From positions 10,455,001-10,519,000 of the forward strand of contig NC_092570.1 in the NCBI RefSeq assembly GCF_037975245.1: DNA of 64,000 bases. The letters are read 5' to 3'. The stretch comes from Apostichopus japonicus (Eukaryota; Echinodermata; Holothuroidea; Aspidochirotida; Stichopodidae). Below are positions 41,497-53,709 of this stretch, piece after piece; positions within the stretch are counted from its first letter, which is position 1; each line of letters opens with the position of its first letter. A program made the translations under genes and the position numbers. The notes below the pieces were generated by a model. The model was not told the DNA's origin, did not search any database, and was given only the letters and a program-made list of their open reading frames with translations.

Positions 41497-44360
41497 AAAG
41501 GGTCATTTCCGGCGATCTAGGGAGTATCTTTACTCAAAAAAATTCTGTACGCTCAGCGCCAACCTGTGGTGGAACTCCGCTTAGATAGTGTCGAAAGCTC
41601 CCCTACAGACCATTCTCGCCCCTCTTGACCAATACCCCTAGCTCCGCCACTGTTGGAAAGTTTGGTATAAATACAGGTTGCAATTCGAAACAAATGTTGA
41701 AACTTCCAATATAAAGCATTCGAAGCTTTGAGCAACGAAGACAACTTGTGGAATAATTTAGTAGTCGAATCATAGGTTTTCACCTCAACTCACCTATTCC
41801 CTCCCCCCCCCCCCCCACCCCACCGCCTTGTACATACCGCACACTTTTAGGCAGCTTCCTATCCTTTTGAACGAATTTCTTGGAAACATACGTGGAAGAA
41901 GTTACATATTTGAGTCGATTTGTGTTTGCTTTCAAGTTCATTTTCACTGATGGAGGGTTTGTATATGTAGGTTTACCCCTCAGGCTCCAATCCTGATAAA
42001 GGATCGACGCCCTCGTATCCGCCTTTTGTTATTTGGGCGGCCGGCAATTTCCATAGACTTGAGTGTGGTACAGCTATTTTCACCCAACATTACCCTGTAT
42101 ATACGCCCCGAGTTACATTATAGCATAATATACATGGACAGTCGTTTTGCATTTCCGTCTAGACTAACAATTTACTGCGATATTGAAATAAACACGTACG
42201 TGTTCATTCAGTTGAATTACGTATAGTTTACGTGTGTAGTGCATCGCTAAAAATAGTCACGACCTTGAACGGACTGACAAAAGTATTATTCTCTTGTGTT
42301 CAAAGTTATTCATACCGTTTCGTAATGAATGATTATGGTTTATTATTTAATATAATATATCTTTTTTGTTTCGTATTGTTGTGATCTTTCCAAACGTGCG
42401 GTCTTGAACCAATGCACAGTGTAGATGAAATACCATATAATGAAGTCTTTGTGTGTTTACTCCGTACGTATCAAGCATAGTACACGAGACTGTTAGAATA
42501 TCGTATAGAGCTTTGAATAGGTAAAAATAATAACTGCGAGTCAGTTTGTCTATTTTACCGATATTGTTAGCACGGGGCGCAATAGTGACTGATCAACCCA
42601 ACGAGAGAAGAAATAGGCTTGCCCAGACGTTCATCACTTAATCTTACAGTTAGGAAGATCCGATGTAGTGAACAATATCAGTGAACTAGAGGGAGCCTAG
42701 CCATCAACTTTCAAGTGAGTGATTGAACCATTCAAATTAATTATATAACATGTATACACGGTATTATGTTTCTATAATGGCAGGACAATGTTAGCTTTCT
42801 ATTCGAAGTCTGACCCACTCTTCCGAGTCCATGGAGAAAGGAAGTTCAACTATTCCCAAACTTTGATCGACTAAATTTAATTTAAACTTTCACCTGTTTT
42901 TATGATGGTTGTACAATTCTGGATTGCTATTCGAAGTCGGATTGGTTTTTCGAAGGTATAACTTCAGAATGTAAACCTTTTTACTTCCATTTATAAACAC
43001 CTAACTACTATAAGCAGCAACTTGTTGGAGGTTCCTTATTTTCGTTTCATAGTTCTGGTCAAGAGTCACTTCTGAGATTTAAGTTACTCTATAGGACGTA
43101 GTGTAGAGAAGATCGCAGAAGAATGGAAATTTGCAGAGTCAGGCTTAATCCAGATTAGAGTAGTACATTACAAAACGTAGATGTATTAAGTAGACGTTAC
43201 AAAACGTAGAAAGTATTCAAATGGCGTGAGTCCTTCAGAATGCCATATGTATCACAAATGTCCAAAACAATATAAGCATGTCCACAATACTATAAGCATG
43301 TCCACATTACTATAAGCATGTCCACAATAATATAAGCATGTCCACAATACTTTAAGCATGTCCACAATACTATAAGCATGTCCACAATAATATAAGCATG
43401 TCCAAATGTGTATAAACATGTCAAAATTAATATAAGTATGCAGTATATAAGTATGCACCCACCCACCCCACCCCACACCTTCATTGAATAATATAATAAG
43501 TACTACAAACGCTTTTGGATGTATATAAAGTTATTTAAACACTATTATATCAAGTAAAATTGGCTCATTGTTGCATAAACTTTACAGAAAAATTAAGCCA
43601 TGTGTATAACATAGAAATGCCAGAAAATTGATGTAAACTTGGTGAACTTTTCCATGTTTGTAAACAGTCCTGATATGCAGAGTAGTTGTTTGAGAACGAT
43701 CTTGTTTTGGTTAAGCCCAGCTAAATCTTGGGAGATAACACTCCTGCTCCGGTTCCTTCCTATCGTATAAGTCCTGTAAGTTTGTATTGAATAACACAGA
43801 AAGGTGCAATATTAATTCCGCTATCCGAGCTCGCAAAATTTTCTAATTAGATATAGATTTGTGTTTCGTTAACAATATTTATACTTCGCACACAAATGAC
43901 ACTAATATTTCTAAAAACAAAAACTTGCATTTTGAACAAATTTTAAGTACAGAAAAGATTGATGGCTTAGCAAATATTCCAAATGAATCAAGTTTCAAAG
44001 ATGAATCAACAAGAACAGAATAATAGGAAAGCAAAGTTTTGAAGAGTATTTGTCATCATAGACCACACGCTGTGATCCGTTCCCTGGAAAGCAGGCTTCA
44101 ACCAATCCAAAATTGTTACTTTCATTTAACCATATCCGGAGTCCAGTGATACTGATTTTTCGACTAACATTGTGGAATACTTATCTCTTTAAACTGTAAA
44201 AGTAAATGTCATGATGTATGATACTATAACATCCCATTAATATTGCATACAATACTGGAGTTTTGGAAAATAAATGAAAAAAACAAATGGAAAAAAATTC
44301 TCATGGTTTTCGATTTTCGTAGTCACATGTGTAGTTTATTTTGTTGTTTTCGATTAATAC
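41497..44360. other. No supported gene; repeat debris
   Basis: 41500-41652 looks like a transposon end (CAACCTGTGGTGG...CTCCGCCACTG) shared with 52.7 kb. A C-run lies near 41802. The remainder is AT-rich, apart from the 20-bp minisatellite. It includes the 5' flank of the first sulfotransferase gene. Confidence 0.5.
43258..43450. repeat. 20-bp minisatellite, ~9 units
   Basis: Units ATAAGCATGTCCACAATACT repeat with small changes. Minus-strand frames (IIVDML, HAY) are repeat artefacts. Confidence 0.92.
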
Positions 44361-44433
44361 AGGTCTTTTAGTTCATGCCCAAGGCTAATATATATTATCA
44401 ACATCTCGTGAGGCGAAATCAGTTACAGAAAAA

Positions 44434-46057
44434 ATGTCGACTTTAAAAGAACGATGCAAGCCATGGTTGCGATTGAAGTGGTTGGTTTGTCTGGTTATTC
44501 CGTACGTCTTTGTTCTTGCACTGCTTCCACTAAAAGACAGGTAAATCATTGTTTTACTCATCATATTACTCTTGCACAATATCCGTCTTCCAGGGATGAC
44601 ATGGAGGATCCGTCTTCTTAGTGCTCGGTCAAACCTTACATTGGTGTTTCAAGTAATGAACGGAAGAACCCTTACAAGCCAGTACGCCTATGTTACATAT
44701 TCTCCAGACATTACTTACAGGGCGTCATTATCAATAACTGTTAGCATGCCACATTCATTATATAAATGATGATACGATCCAGTACGGATAGCATTGTCTC
44801 TTCTTCAGTATAATAGCGATCCCAATGCACCGTTCAGTTTTATTACATTAATTTGATAATCATAACTGGGGAGTTTGTGGAAGCTTTTCGTCACCGAGTT
44901 ATTCTTTTAGTTTATAGATGTAGACCTATTCTTTAGCCAGAAGGGAATAATCATATTTCTATGGCACAAATTACTGGGAAGATCACTTGTCTATTTTTGT
45001 TTTACTCTACAGACAAATGGCCCACTACGAAATGAAACATGAAATCAATATTTCTAAATCACTCACAAGAAGTGTTTTCCAAACATTACACCGTACACGG
45101 AAAGTATGGTCTGAAAACTCATCTTATGAAAATATTATTCCATTTCCATACTTTAATAATCATTTACCAAATGCCTACTTATATCCCACCAATGACACTA
45201 CATATAAAGACTCCGTCGTTGGATACGTGCATAGCCCAAAGAGTGGCGGTACAACCATCAAAGAGTGCATGCTATCAATGTTGGTAGAGCAAGAAACCAT
45301 TCCTGTATTAATGTTTTTCAAGTCAGCAGCAGGAATTCGTCAGAATCTTCTTAATCAAGTTTCAACTCTAGAGAAGTACTACATGGGTGACTCGACCCTC
45401 GGCATTTGTGATTACGCGACTCAACAACCATGTACCTACTTTACTATGTTGCGGGAACCATATGATCGGGTTATTTCACACTATTATTTCTGCAAAGATG
45501 GTGGAGAAAGTTATCCACCATGTAATACCACATTAGAAGAATTTGTACTTAATTCTTGCAGTCTATTTTTCCGACAAACCACCGTCCGTTTCAACTGTCT
45601 CTATGATCAAAGTAATGAGGCGTGCTCGACGAACTCAACATGCTCGTTACCATGGCATTGTAACGCTACTGAGGTCCACGTTGATAATCTAGAGATAACT
45701 GAAAACCAAAGACAAGCGATTCTAGATTACGTAATCGGTCATCTCGATAAGATGTTTGGTGTTATTGGCATATTGGAGGAGTTTGAAACTTCAATGAAAC
45801 TGTTTCAAGACACTTTTGGTCTTCCGTTTAACGACCAATGCAGTGAAACTCATCATAACGCCGGCCTCTATACATATAGAGAAAGGGAGAATAGAACAAG
45901 AAACAAAGAAATAGAGAAATCTAAACAGAGACTTAAAGGAAACAGAGATGTCCGTCGTTGTCTCCGGGAAGACGAGAAAATTTATGAAAAGGCAACAGAG
46001 ATTTTCAAACTTCAAAAAGAAAAGTATGAAATGAAACTTAAGAAAGAAAGCATATAG
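44434..46057 (+). CDS. Golgi-type sulfotransferase, upstream tandem copy (2 exons)
   Basis: Join 44434-44540 and 45013-46057, 383 aa; the donor is AG|GTAAAT, the acceptor CTACAG|ACA, and the split codon rebuilds Arg36. A start at 44987 would lie inside the intron; the ATG in exon 1 supplies the expected N-terminus. Residues 1-16 are basic and cytosolic, about 17-33 form a signal anchor (LVCLVIPYVFVLALLP), and the rest is luminal with many N-glycosylation sequons (NIS, NSS, NDT, NTT, NST, NAT, NRT). SPKSGGTT at 110-117 matches the 5'-phosphosulfate loop for PAPS, and REPYDRVISHYYF at 183-195 matches the 3'-phosphate site. Eight or more luminal cysteines and a basic coiled-coil-like tail follow. 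The layout fits the Sulfotransfer_2 group (HS 2-O- and uronyl 2-O-sulfotransferases), which move sulfate from PAPS to glycans in the Golgi; the substrate here is unknown. A possible acceptor at 44361-44362 suggests a 5' noncoding exon. Confidence 0.88.
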
Positions 46058-48409
46058 ATGGTTTTATTGTTTCGCCACATCCTACCTTAGGTGTATATAA
46101 GCAGCTTTTTTGTGTTACGGGGAAATGCCAAAGTTGTGTCCTCATTTGAAGAGGCAGAGAATTTAAGATTAAGTAACGCTTGTATTGATACGACTTTTCA
46201 TAACACCATATAGGTTCCACCCTCTGTTACGAATTCGAATTTTAGAAAATGTTTTCATTTTGGTGCATATCATTTCCATTGTATAACTACATTTGTTTAG
46301 TACATATTGTTGCCAATGTATTCGCTTTTGCGTGCGAGTAATTGTAAAATGTAAGTTTGAGGCAGAATTACGTGTCCCAATGACCGTAGTGGTTTCGATG
46401 ATAACGATATCAAACATTTACCCACATTATTACGTGTGGTTACGGACATAAAGGTTTCTCATATTTCTATATCAAACTCACTCTATTTTTTTTTTAATGA
46501 AAGACGACAGCCGAGTTCCATGTGACCCACTGAACTTTGACTTAAAATGTCACTTACTGAATGAAGTTAACACTGAATGAAGTTAACTTGTCCAGGGAAA
46601 TCTCGTTTTATGCTTATGCTTTTATTATTAATGAGGAAAACCTTCCGAGATGAAGTGTCATAAAATAAGTAGTCTGTTCAGTCTCATACATATCATAGTT
46701 ATGTATTTTTCTTTGGCTACATTTTGCCTTTCCCGCTTCATCCCTGACACTAACACACCCAGTGCATATATGCTTCTAGCTATGGAAACACGACACGGAC
46801 TTAGAGTGATATAAAATGTTTTGGGCAACGTTCAGAGTCCCAGGGTCCACACGCAGCATGCTGTCCCCGGTCGAAGTCCACTTCTGTGTATTTTCATGTT
46901 GCACCCCGTATGTGCGTATACTCAGATATTGGTATCTTATTTGCTTGACCTCAAGGCCATGGGCTCCCGGTCCGGTCTACTTTTCCTACAGTACGAATCA
47001 CCCTCTTAGAGTTGATTCGTCCAATAGGTAGCACACCACAATTAATTGCTCCCATTGACTTACACTCTAAACTCGTCCCTTTCCAAGTCCGCATAGGCGA
47101 GCATATAGATAAAAGTTTTCAACTGACATTACTTACCCACCATATGATAGCTAATGACTTGGGCTATCATAATATATTCAACTTTGCCACCATGACTGTT
47201 TAGATTTTGAGCTAGAAGAGCTGAAAGTTTATCATAGTGCTCCCCATAATGCTCCCCGACCCATCTGTCAACTGTCGCTGAAAACCCTTCTTGTTTCATC
47301 CAAGATTTTCAAAAATACCTTAAATCACCTCCAGTCCTCCAGATTTTTGGACCATCAGTAGTTTATTTCATTCTCTTTAACATCCTAGCATCAAAAAGAA
47401 CGGTGGTGACTCAAAAAATGCCAAACAAATCAATACAGCGGGTCATGTTTAGGGTTATTTTCCGACAATGGTTAACCTCTCAGGCGGACATGCACTATAC
47501 ACTAATTGTGGTGTGATACCTATATCCGTAACATGCATGGCTGTAAGGCTGACTATATACAAATTGCAAAGGAGGGTCAATGAAACTGCAACAGTTTCCG
47601 TGTGCTTGTTAATCTTCCCTTTTGTCCAGAACTATACTGATAATTCTACAGTAAGAAGTCTGTTAGCTAGAATTTTATTTGTTAACAAACAAGTAAAATA
47701 TCCATATCTCATTCTTTCATCTAATCAACAATTACTTATATCACGTTACAAAAAATACGTGAATATTTTACATTTGTGTCACAATAAAGGCAATCGACAT
47801 CATGACCACACTTGAAAATCCTACCTAAAGTTACTTGAAATACTATATAAATTTAAATGGACGAGCTGGTCAAAATAACTTGGACACTACATTACAATGA
47901 GCTTTTCAGAAAAGAGATAACACGTAATTCCCATCTTAAATTTAAAATTTATCATGAGTATACCAAGATAATAAAATAAATTTCATAAAGAACAAAAAGT
48001 ATGTAATAGAACATTATTTGGATCGACAAATGCTGTAGGGATACTTGTTAATATCATACAATAATATGAAATATATTTCACCTTTTGCTCTGTGAAGCTC
48101 CTTTAAGTCCCATAAATTTACCTTTGAGATTTCTTGGAGATATTAATGCATCCCTGGGTGGCCCTTACACCCACCACCACCCCAACCCCCAGTTGCTCAC
48201 ACGCCAATATGAAGAACAAGTTAATCAATGGTTAAATATGATCTAACCTCAACCCTTCCAGAGCAATTAGAGATTCAGATCAGATGTTATTTTCTTGACG
48301 ATACTCATATAGAGGAAGCTTACTTGGAAAAATTTTAGTTTCAATTCTGGTTGGCTCTTCAGAGCAATTTGTTAGTTAATAGTAATATTTTTGGGGTGGC
48401 CTTAATTCC
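46058..48409. other. 3' flank of the first sulfotransferase; no other gene
   Basis: No overlap with the 3' flank of the sister gene: similarity stops at the stop codon. Frames at 46816-47031 and 47468-47815 are unrecognised. Confidence 0.5.
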
Positions 48410-50972
48410 ACCACACCAAACTATCCCATAAAAGTATAGTCTCCCTTAAACGTACAAGAGTAGTCTTTGCAGCCACCGGAAGCTTTGGTCATATCCGTAA
48501 TATCGCTTTAGTCATGAGGTTTATTTTGACCATGCCGACATTCTCATTTTTAATGTGGTTAAACTTCACTTTTTCGCATCGATAATTTTACACTAACTAA
48601 AGATAAGAAGGAGATGATATGAGAACGAAAAGTAAAAGCTGAAAGTGAAAGGTTTTAATCGTTTTAGGTTTCGATGATAATCGTAACCTTTGTTGTCATG
48701 CAGGCAGATGGGTTGGTGTGTGTGTGACGCCTTGCTTGCAAACACGATATGTCAAAAGGGAAGCTTGGACCAATCTCATATTTCGTGTATTGGAGTATCA
48801 CAACAAGTAGAAGAAGCAATTTGTTTTAAGTGAGGTGAAAGGTCAATTGGGGGTCACCAGGGGTCAAATTTTGAAAACCCTTGTAAACACGGTATTCAAT
48901 AACGGGAGGTTAGAGCAATCTCACATTTGGTTGTGTAGGAGTACCACATTGCGTAGATATATTTGTCGAGGCCTTTAAACCATTAAACAATGACTTCTCA
49001 TGGTAGAAATCATTGATACCTTTCATACATGTTATATGGATTTTCCATATTGAGTACAAGAATCCTGTTGCGTGTGAGGTGAAATCTCATTTGAGGTATC
49101 GAGAGGTCAAACTCTGAAAACCCTTTTACATGATATCTTACGATGGGAATCGTGGATACTTCTCATACTTGGTGTGTGGATGCTGCACATTTATTACAAG
49201 ACCCCTATTGTTTTTGATGGAGGTGTGTATTGCTACGTACAGTAGACTGACATGTGTTTATCATGCCATAGTGTAATTGTACATCAAAATAGTGGTTCGG
49301 TCCCATTATATTGTAACAGCTATTTCTGGTTAACAAGCAGAAGTCTAGTGCAATGAAGTCATCGACATCTCAATGCATTTTGCTCTCTGGTTCTTGCAGA
49401 GATCGCTGTGTTAATTTCTAGGCTTCGTAGTCTAACATTAAGTCAACCCACACTGTAAGAACTGTACCCTCTACCCGACTACCGGGGGTCTCATCTCGGA
49501 ACACACAATAACACTGATCATCATGCTTCCATAAACACGCGACATATTTCAGAAGTAGCAAATTATATGTTATTTATGCAAGATTACGACTATACATAAA
49601 CATCCTTAAATGCCTCTTGATATGCTATAAAAAAGTGACGAAGTTATATTATTTCACAAATACTGTTAACTTTGAATAACACAGACTACATTTCTATTAT
49701 ATACATGTAATAACTAGGACTTCAGTATAGCTTATACATAGATGTTTTATTTACTAGGACAGTACTGGGCAGAGCATCATAAAAATCATATAAATTCCAA
49801 ATACTCTGATATTTGCTACACATGTTGAGCAACGATGAGCTGCTTAACTCACATGTTAGGGAACGGAATTAACTTTAAGCAAGTAGCCTATACCTTTCTT
49901 CTCTGCCGTAACACTGCGTTATGCACGGCACTTCCTGACCTGTCACTTCTGGGGCAAACATAGACTTTCACTCGTGACAATGTTCTCCAGCTTCCCGCCA
50001 AGTAACTTTAGCCTTACAATAGGGGGTGTATACCACTTGCCTCTTATTCCCATCCTCGTTTACGCCACGTAGCGTTCATTACTTACTGGGGTGAACCAGT
50101 TTCTGCATATTCACCTCTGACCCTTCCATAACGGTTCAGTCAGTCCCCTACCTAAATCAGTCGGGCGGAGGTTGGGGGGGGGGGAAGTGTTACCTCTCCC
50201 CACTCATGCACGCTACTTATTATTTCCTATATTGCTTTCTGAAAAGGCTAAGATTAACTTGTGTACTGCAACATTTGTAGCAAATATCGGAGGATTTAAA
50301 TTTTACTTTTTACATGATTTTGGTGATGCTCTGCCCAGTGCTGTCCTAGTAAATAAACGTCTATGTATAAGCTATACCGAAGTTATATAGTTATTACATT
50401 TAATTGAAATGTAGTCCAAGATAAAACAATACAATATTTCAAGGTAAATGGGTAAGCAAAGTACTGCTGCCATGGTCTGGTTGTTAGTTAAGGACGTAGT
50501 CAGAGTAGTCAGTTACCTGCATATACATTCTGCATAAATTATGCACTAATCCATAAATTACACATAATTTGCAACTTGTGAAATGTGTCGCGTGTTTATG
50601 TAAGTGCTCATGGCTATGAGTGTTACGAGATGAGACCCCGGTAGCGTGGGTTGACTCATTGTTATACTATAGGAAGCCTAGAAATCACAGCGATCACTTC
50701 AAGGAAAAAGGATTAAAACCTTTCACTTTAAGCTTTATACTTTACGTTTTTATATGATCTTCTTCTTATCTTTAGTTAATGTAAAATTAAAGATGCAAAA
50801 AAGTAAAGTTTAACCACATTAAAAATTAGAATGTCGGCATGGTCAAAATAAACCTCGTGACTAAAGAGCGATATGTCGGATCTATCCAAAGTCTCCGGTG
50901 GCTGCAAAGACTAATCTTGTACGTTTAAGGGAGACAATACTTTGATGGGATCATAGAGTGGTTTGGTCTGCC
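48410..50972. repeat. Large imperfect inverted repeat (foldback structure)
   Basis: Several blocks of 48410-49840 recur in reverse complement in 50240-50972. Examples are CTCCCTTAAACGTACAAGA, TTTATTTTGACCATGCCGAC, GATCGCTGTG with TTTCTAGGCTTC, TAAACACGCGACA, TATAGCTTATACATAGA and TTTACTAGGACAG. The left arm is opened by a ~730-bp dispersed repeat (48662-49393), and a central part of the arms has diverged. The spacer is about 400 bp. It may be a foldback element or two copies of one element in opposite orientation. Confidence 0.8.
48662..49393 (+). repeat. Dispersed repeat inserted in the left arm of the inverted repeat
   Basis: It starts GGTTTCGATGATAATCGTAA, followed by CCTTTGTTGTCATGCAGGC and a TG run, then the phrases GGGAAGCTTGGACCAATCTC and CACCAGGGGTCAAATT. 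The same series occurs at 62731-63510, and the head occurs reversed at 39940-40013. The right arm of the surrounding inverted repeat lacks it, which defines the insertion. Confidence 0.72.
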
Positions 50973-51337
50973 TAATTAACCGGGATGACGGAATCAAATT
51001 TGACAACCAAACATAACAAAACAAACATATACGAACTTACACGATACTGACAGCTACTGCCTAAACTGATCAACTTATACTATATATATCCTGAAGAGTG
51101 CTATCTTCTGGATACATCACACCATGTACCGTCAACTGCTAACATCTGTATGCCAACTAACAATGGGCAGCTATATACGTGAACAAAGACAGGCATTTCT
51201 ATAGGGATGCCTGCAGTTAAATACCTAAGATAACGATCAGATTGCCTGGCGAGTGTAAGGAACCTGGTCAATACGCTACAGCACTAAAATAATGATATAC
51301 TCGAATTGGGTCATGATATGATCACCAACATTGTACG

Positions 51338-52064
51338 TAGTCGAGTATCAAGTACCTCCTAGTACATGAAGTTCCGAGTACCGAGTACCATAGTTCGAGT
51401 ACTGCTGTTAATGATTCAAGTACCAGCTTTGCAAGTCGAGTACAGCAGTTTAGAATCCGAGTACAAGTACTTTTTTTCATTTTGTAATTTTCGAGTACAT
51501 TTGCTTTATTGAACATATGCTATAGAACAAATCTTATGCTAATTATAACTGTTTCCTGGTTGTTATTGTAAGCAATTGGCATAATAGTTTTATAGTAGGA
51601 CCTTGCTATTGCTCGCAAAATTCAGAATGACTCAAAGCTATACCAGACACCTTCCTACACGTATGTAGGTTGGCTAGACTAATATTAAGTTATATCAAAC
51701 ATGCTATCAACTGTTCCATAAGTTGGCAGTATTCATCGCGCATGCATTATTCATCTCGGTATAAATATAGGCCTACTTGTAATGCATGAAATTGCACGTG
51801 TGATTCACTGCTGGAGTAAATACTATGATGACAAAAGGGTGGAGAGCTATCCGGCTTCACGTCGTAATGTCAGTTCTACACAACTGTTTTATAATAAATC
51901 GTAAAGTATCACTATATTATTTTAAACCAATTTTCCATATTTCAACATCCAAGTACGAGTAGAAGTATACTGTGAAGGACGGGAACACCCGACTACTTTA
52001 CATCGAGACTGCTCGAGTACTACTCAAAATAATACTACCTACGAGTAGGCCTACGTCTACTGAG
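51338..52064. mobile_element. Element with CGAGTAC-rich ends
   Basis: Both ends carry many variants of (T)CGAGTAC/GTACTCGA (51340-51500 and 51950-52045), arranged as scattered direct and inverted heptamers around an AT-rich core. Subterminal heptamer clusters are usual for DNA transposons where transposase binds. It abuts the 52065 CAGTGGCG element. Confidence 0.45.
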
Positions 52065-52849
52065 CAGTGGCGTCGTGCCCATTGGGCCCGGGGGACAGGC
52101 CCCCCCCCCCCCAAAAAAAAAAATTGTGAAAGGTGTCATAAAATTTTGTCATAATTTAAAAAAAAAAGTGTTTTCTAAGCCTGTAACAAAGTTCGGAAAG
52201 TTAAGATAAATGTAGTGAATAGAGATTATGGGACTCCATGTGAACTTCTTCTTAAGTAATGCAATCAGTTCGCTAAAAGGTCCACCAACTGCAGGATAAA
52301 TTTTCCGCATGATCTGATAGGTAGTTTCGAAAAAAAATGAATAATAATAATCATTTCCAATACAGTCACAATTAACCTGGAAAATAATCACTTCATTATC
52401 GCAAGTTTTACCTTAGGTTTCGCTACTTTCGCTTTTTCTGCCCATGCTTTCAAACGGCATAGCTTTTTCTTCACCCAGTCACCACTTCTCACGGGCATGG
52501 GCGGCGATCATGGATCAGCCAACACAAAAATGTGTCGATTTCTTAAATTTTGGGCGCTTCTGGGCGACGAGGAATTGGTAAACTGAGGAATAAATGGCGA
52601 TCACTTCCTTCGAGAATATTTCCCAAAATAAAAAATTGCCGGAAATTTTTATCAATTTTAGGGGTGTTGCTTACTGCCATAAGGCACGGGAAGTGCTGTT
52701 TCCTGCAATCTGAGGGGTCTGTCAGACGAAAAATTTTCTTGTACGCTGCGCACCAACCTGTGGTGGCGCTCCGCTTAGATAGTCATCACCTGCTCGCGGG
52801 CCCCCCCCCCAAAAAAATGTTTTTATTTTTATTCGCACGACGCCCCCTG
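52065..52849. mobile_element. CAGTGGCG-type transposon, probably composite
   Basis: Left end CAGTGGCGTCGTGCCC and right end GCACGACGCCCCCTG are inverted repeats, flanked by a short CTGAG duplication. Both sides carry a C-run followed by an A-run. An internal block at 52738-52785 (CAACCTGTGGTGG, CTCCGCTTAGATAGT) also occurs at 41550-41590, so related or nested elements are present. No transposase frame is visible. Confidence 0.6.
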
Positions 52850-53643
52850 CTGAGGGAGCGATCTTCCTGCTCTGTGGTCTGCTATGAAAGTGTGGTTACC
52901 GTAGATCTCTGAGACTAAGTGTTGGTTTGAAAAGGTTACTACACTCAATACATTCAAGAGAATTTTCATCAGAAATAATCCGTTTATTGCGGTATTAATA
53001 TAAGAAACAAACAGAACAGCTATAGTGATTCAGAGTATTTTATAACAAGAGTATCTGCAATTAATGCAATCAACTTTTCAAAAATTCCCCTTTCTATTCT
53101 CTATGGTTAACTGAAAGATAACAATGGAAACCCTGTTCTATAGTTTCTTTGCTCAAGGTCAAGTTATTCGCTAGATTTCCTTTATTGTGAACATTGTGAA
53201 CTACGTGCGTATCCACCGCACAAAGCCCTGTTTTATTCTTTCGGTACATAATTGTAACTTACATACAAGCCTGCATACGTATGTATGCATTTAGTTGTTG
53301 GCCTTCAGTCATGTAGGTAAGTGTGGTGCATACATGACTGTTAATCAAGTGGCTTATAATTGGAACTTTTTGTTATTGGTATGTACAAATATATCAGATA
53401 CATATGTTGGTCTGTTGTCCTGAAAATGGTTGTGAATATTACTGAAATTAGTGTTGGGTAACTCAACCGCAAGTGAAATATGATCGCATGAAATGTGGCC
53501 AGGAAAGTTAAGTGTCTGTCACCACGAATTTCTTTCCGTTCCAAGGAAGTTTCCGTTATCCAACCATTGGGGCTTGTCAGACGTACCACGGTAAAAAAAG
53601 TTAATATATTTATATTATTTTATAGTTCATTCTTCTCTTTCTA
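52850..53643. other. 5' flank of the second sulfotransferase
   Basis: No coding signal. It is unlike the flank of the upstream copy, so the two genes may not share a promoter. Confidence 0.5.
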
Positions 53644-53709
53644 ATACAGGTCTTTTAGTCCAAATCTGGATCAAATAAAAAAAAATTTCATTTTTGCAGT
53701 GGCAAAAAC

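Noticed and set aside
43252..43484. Minus-strand frames with IIVDML/HAY repeats
   Set aside because: Product of the 20-bp minisatellite.
44987..45012. Sulfotransferase start at 44987 (and 54612 in the sister)
   Set aside because: These bases are intronic; exon 1 with consensus donor supplies a better N-terminus with a signal anchor, conserved in both copies.
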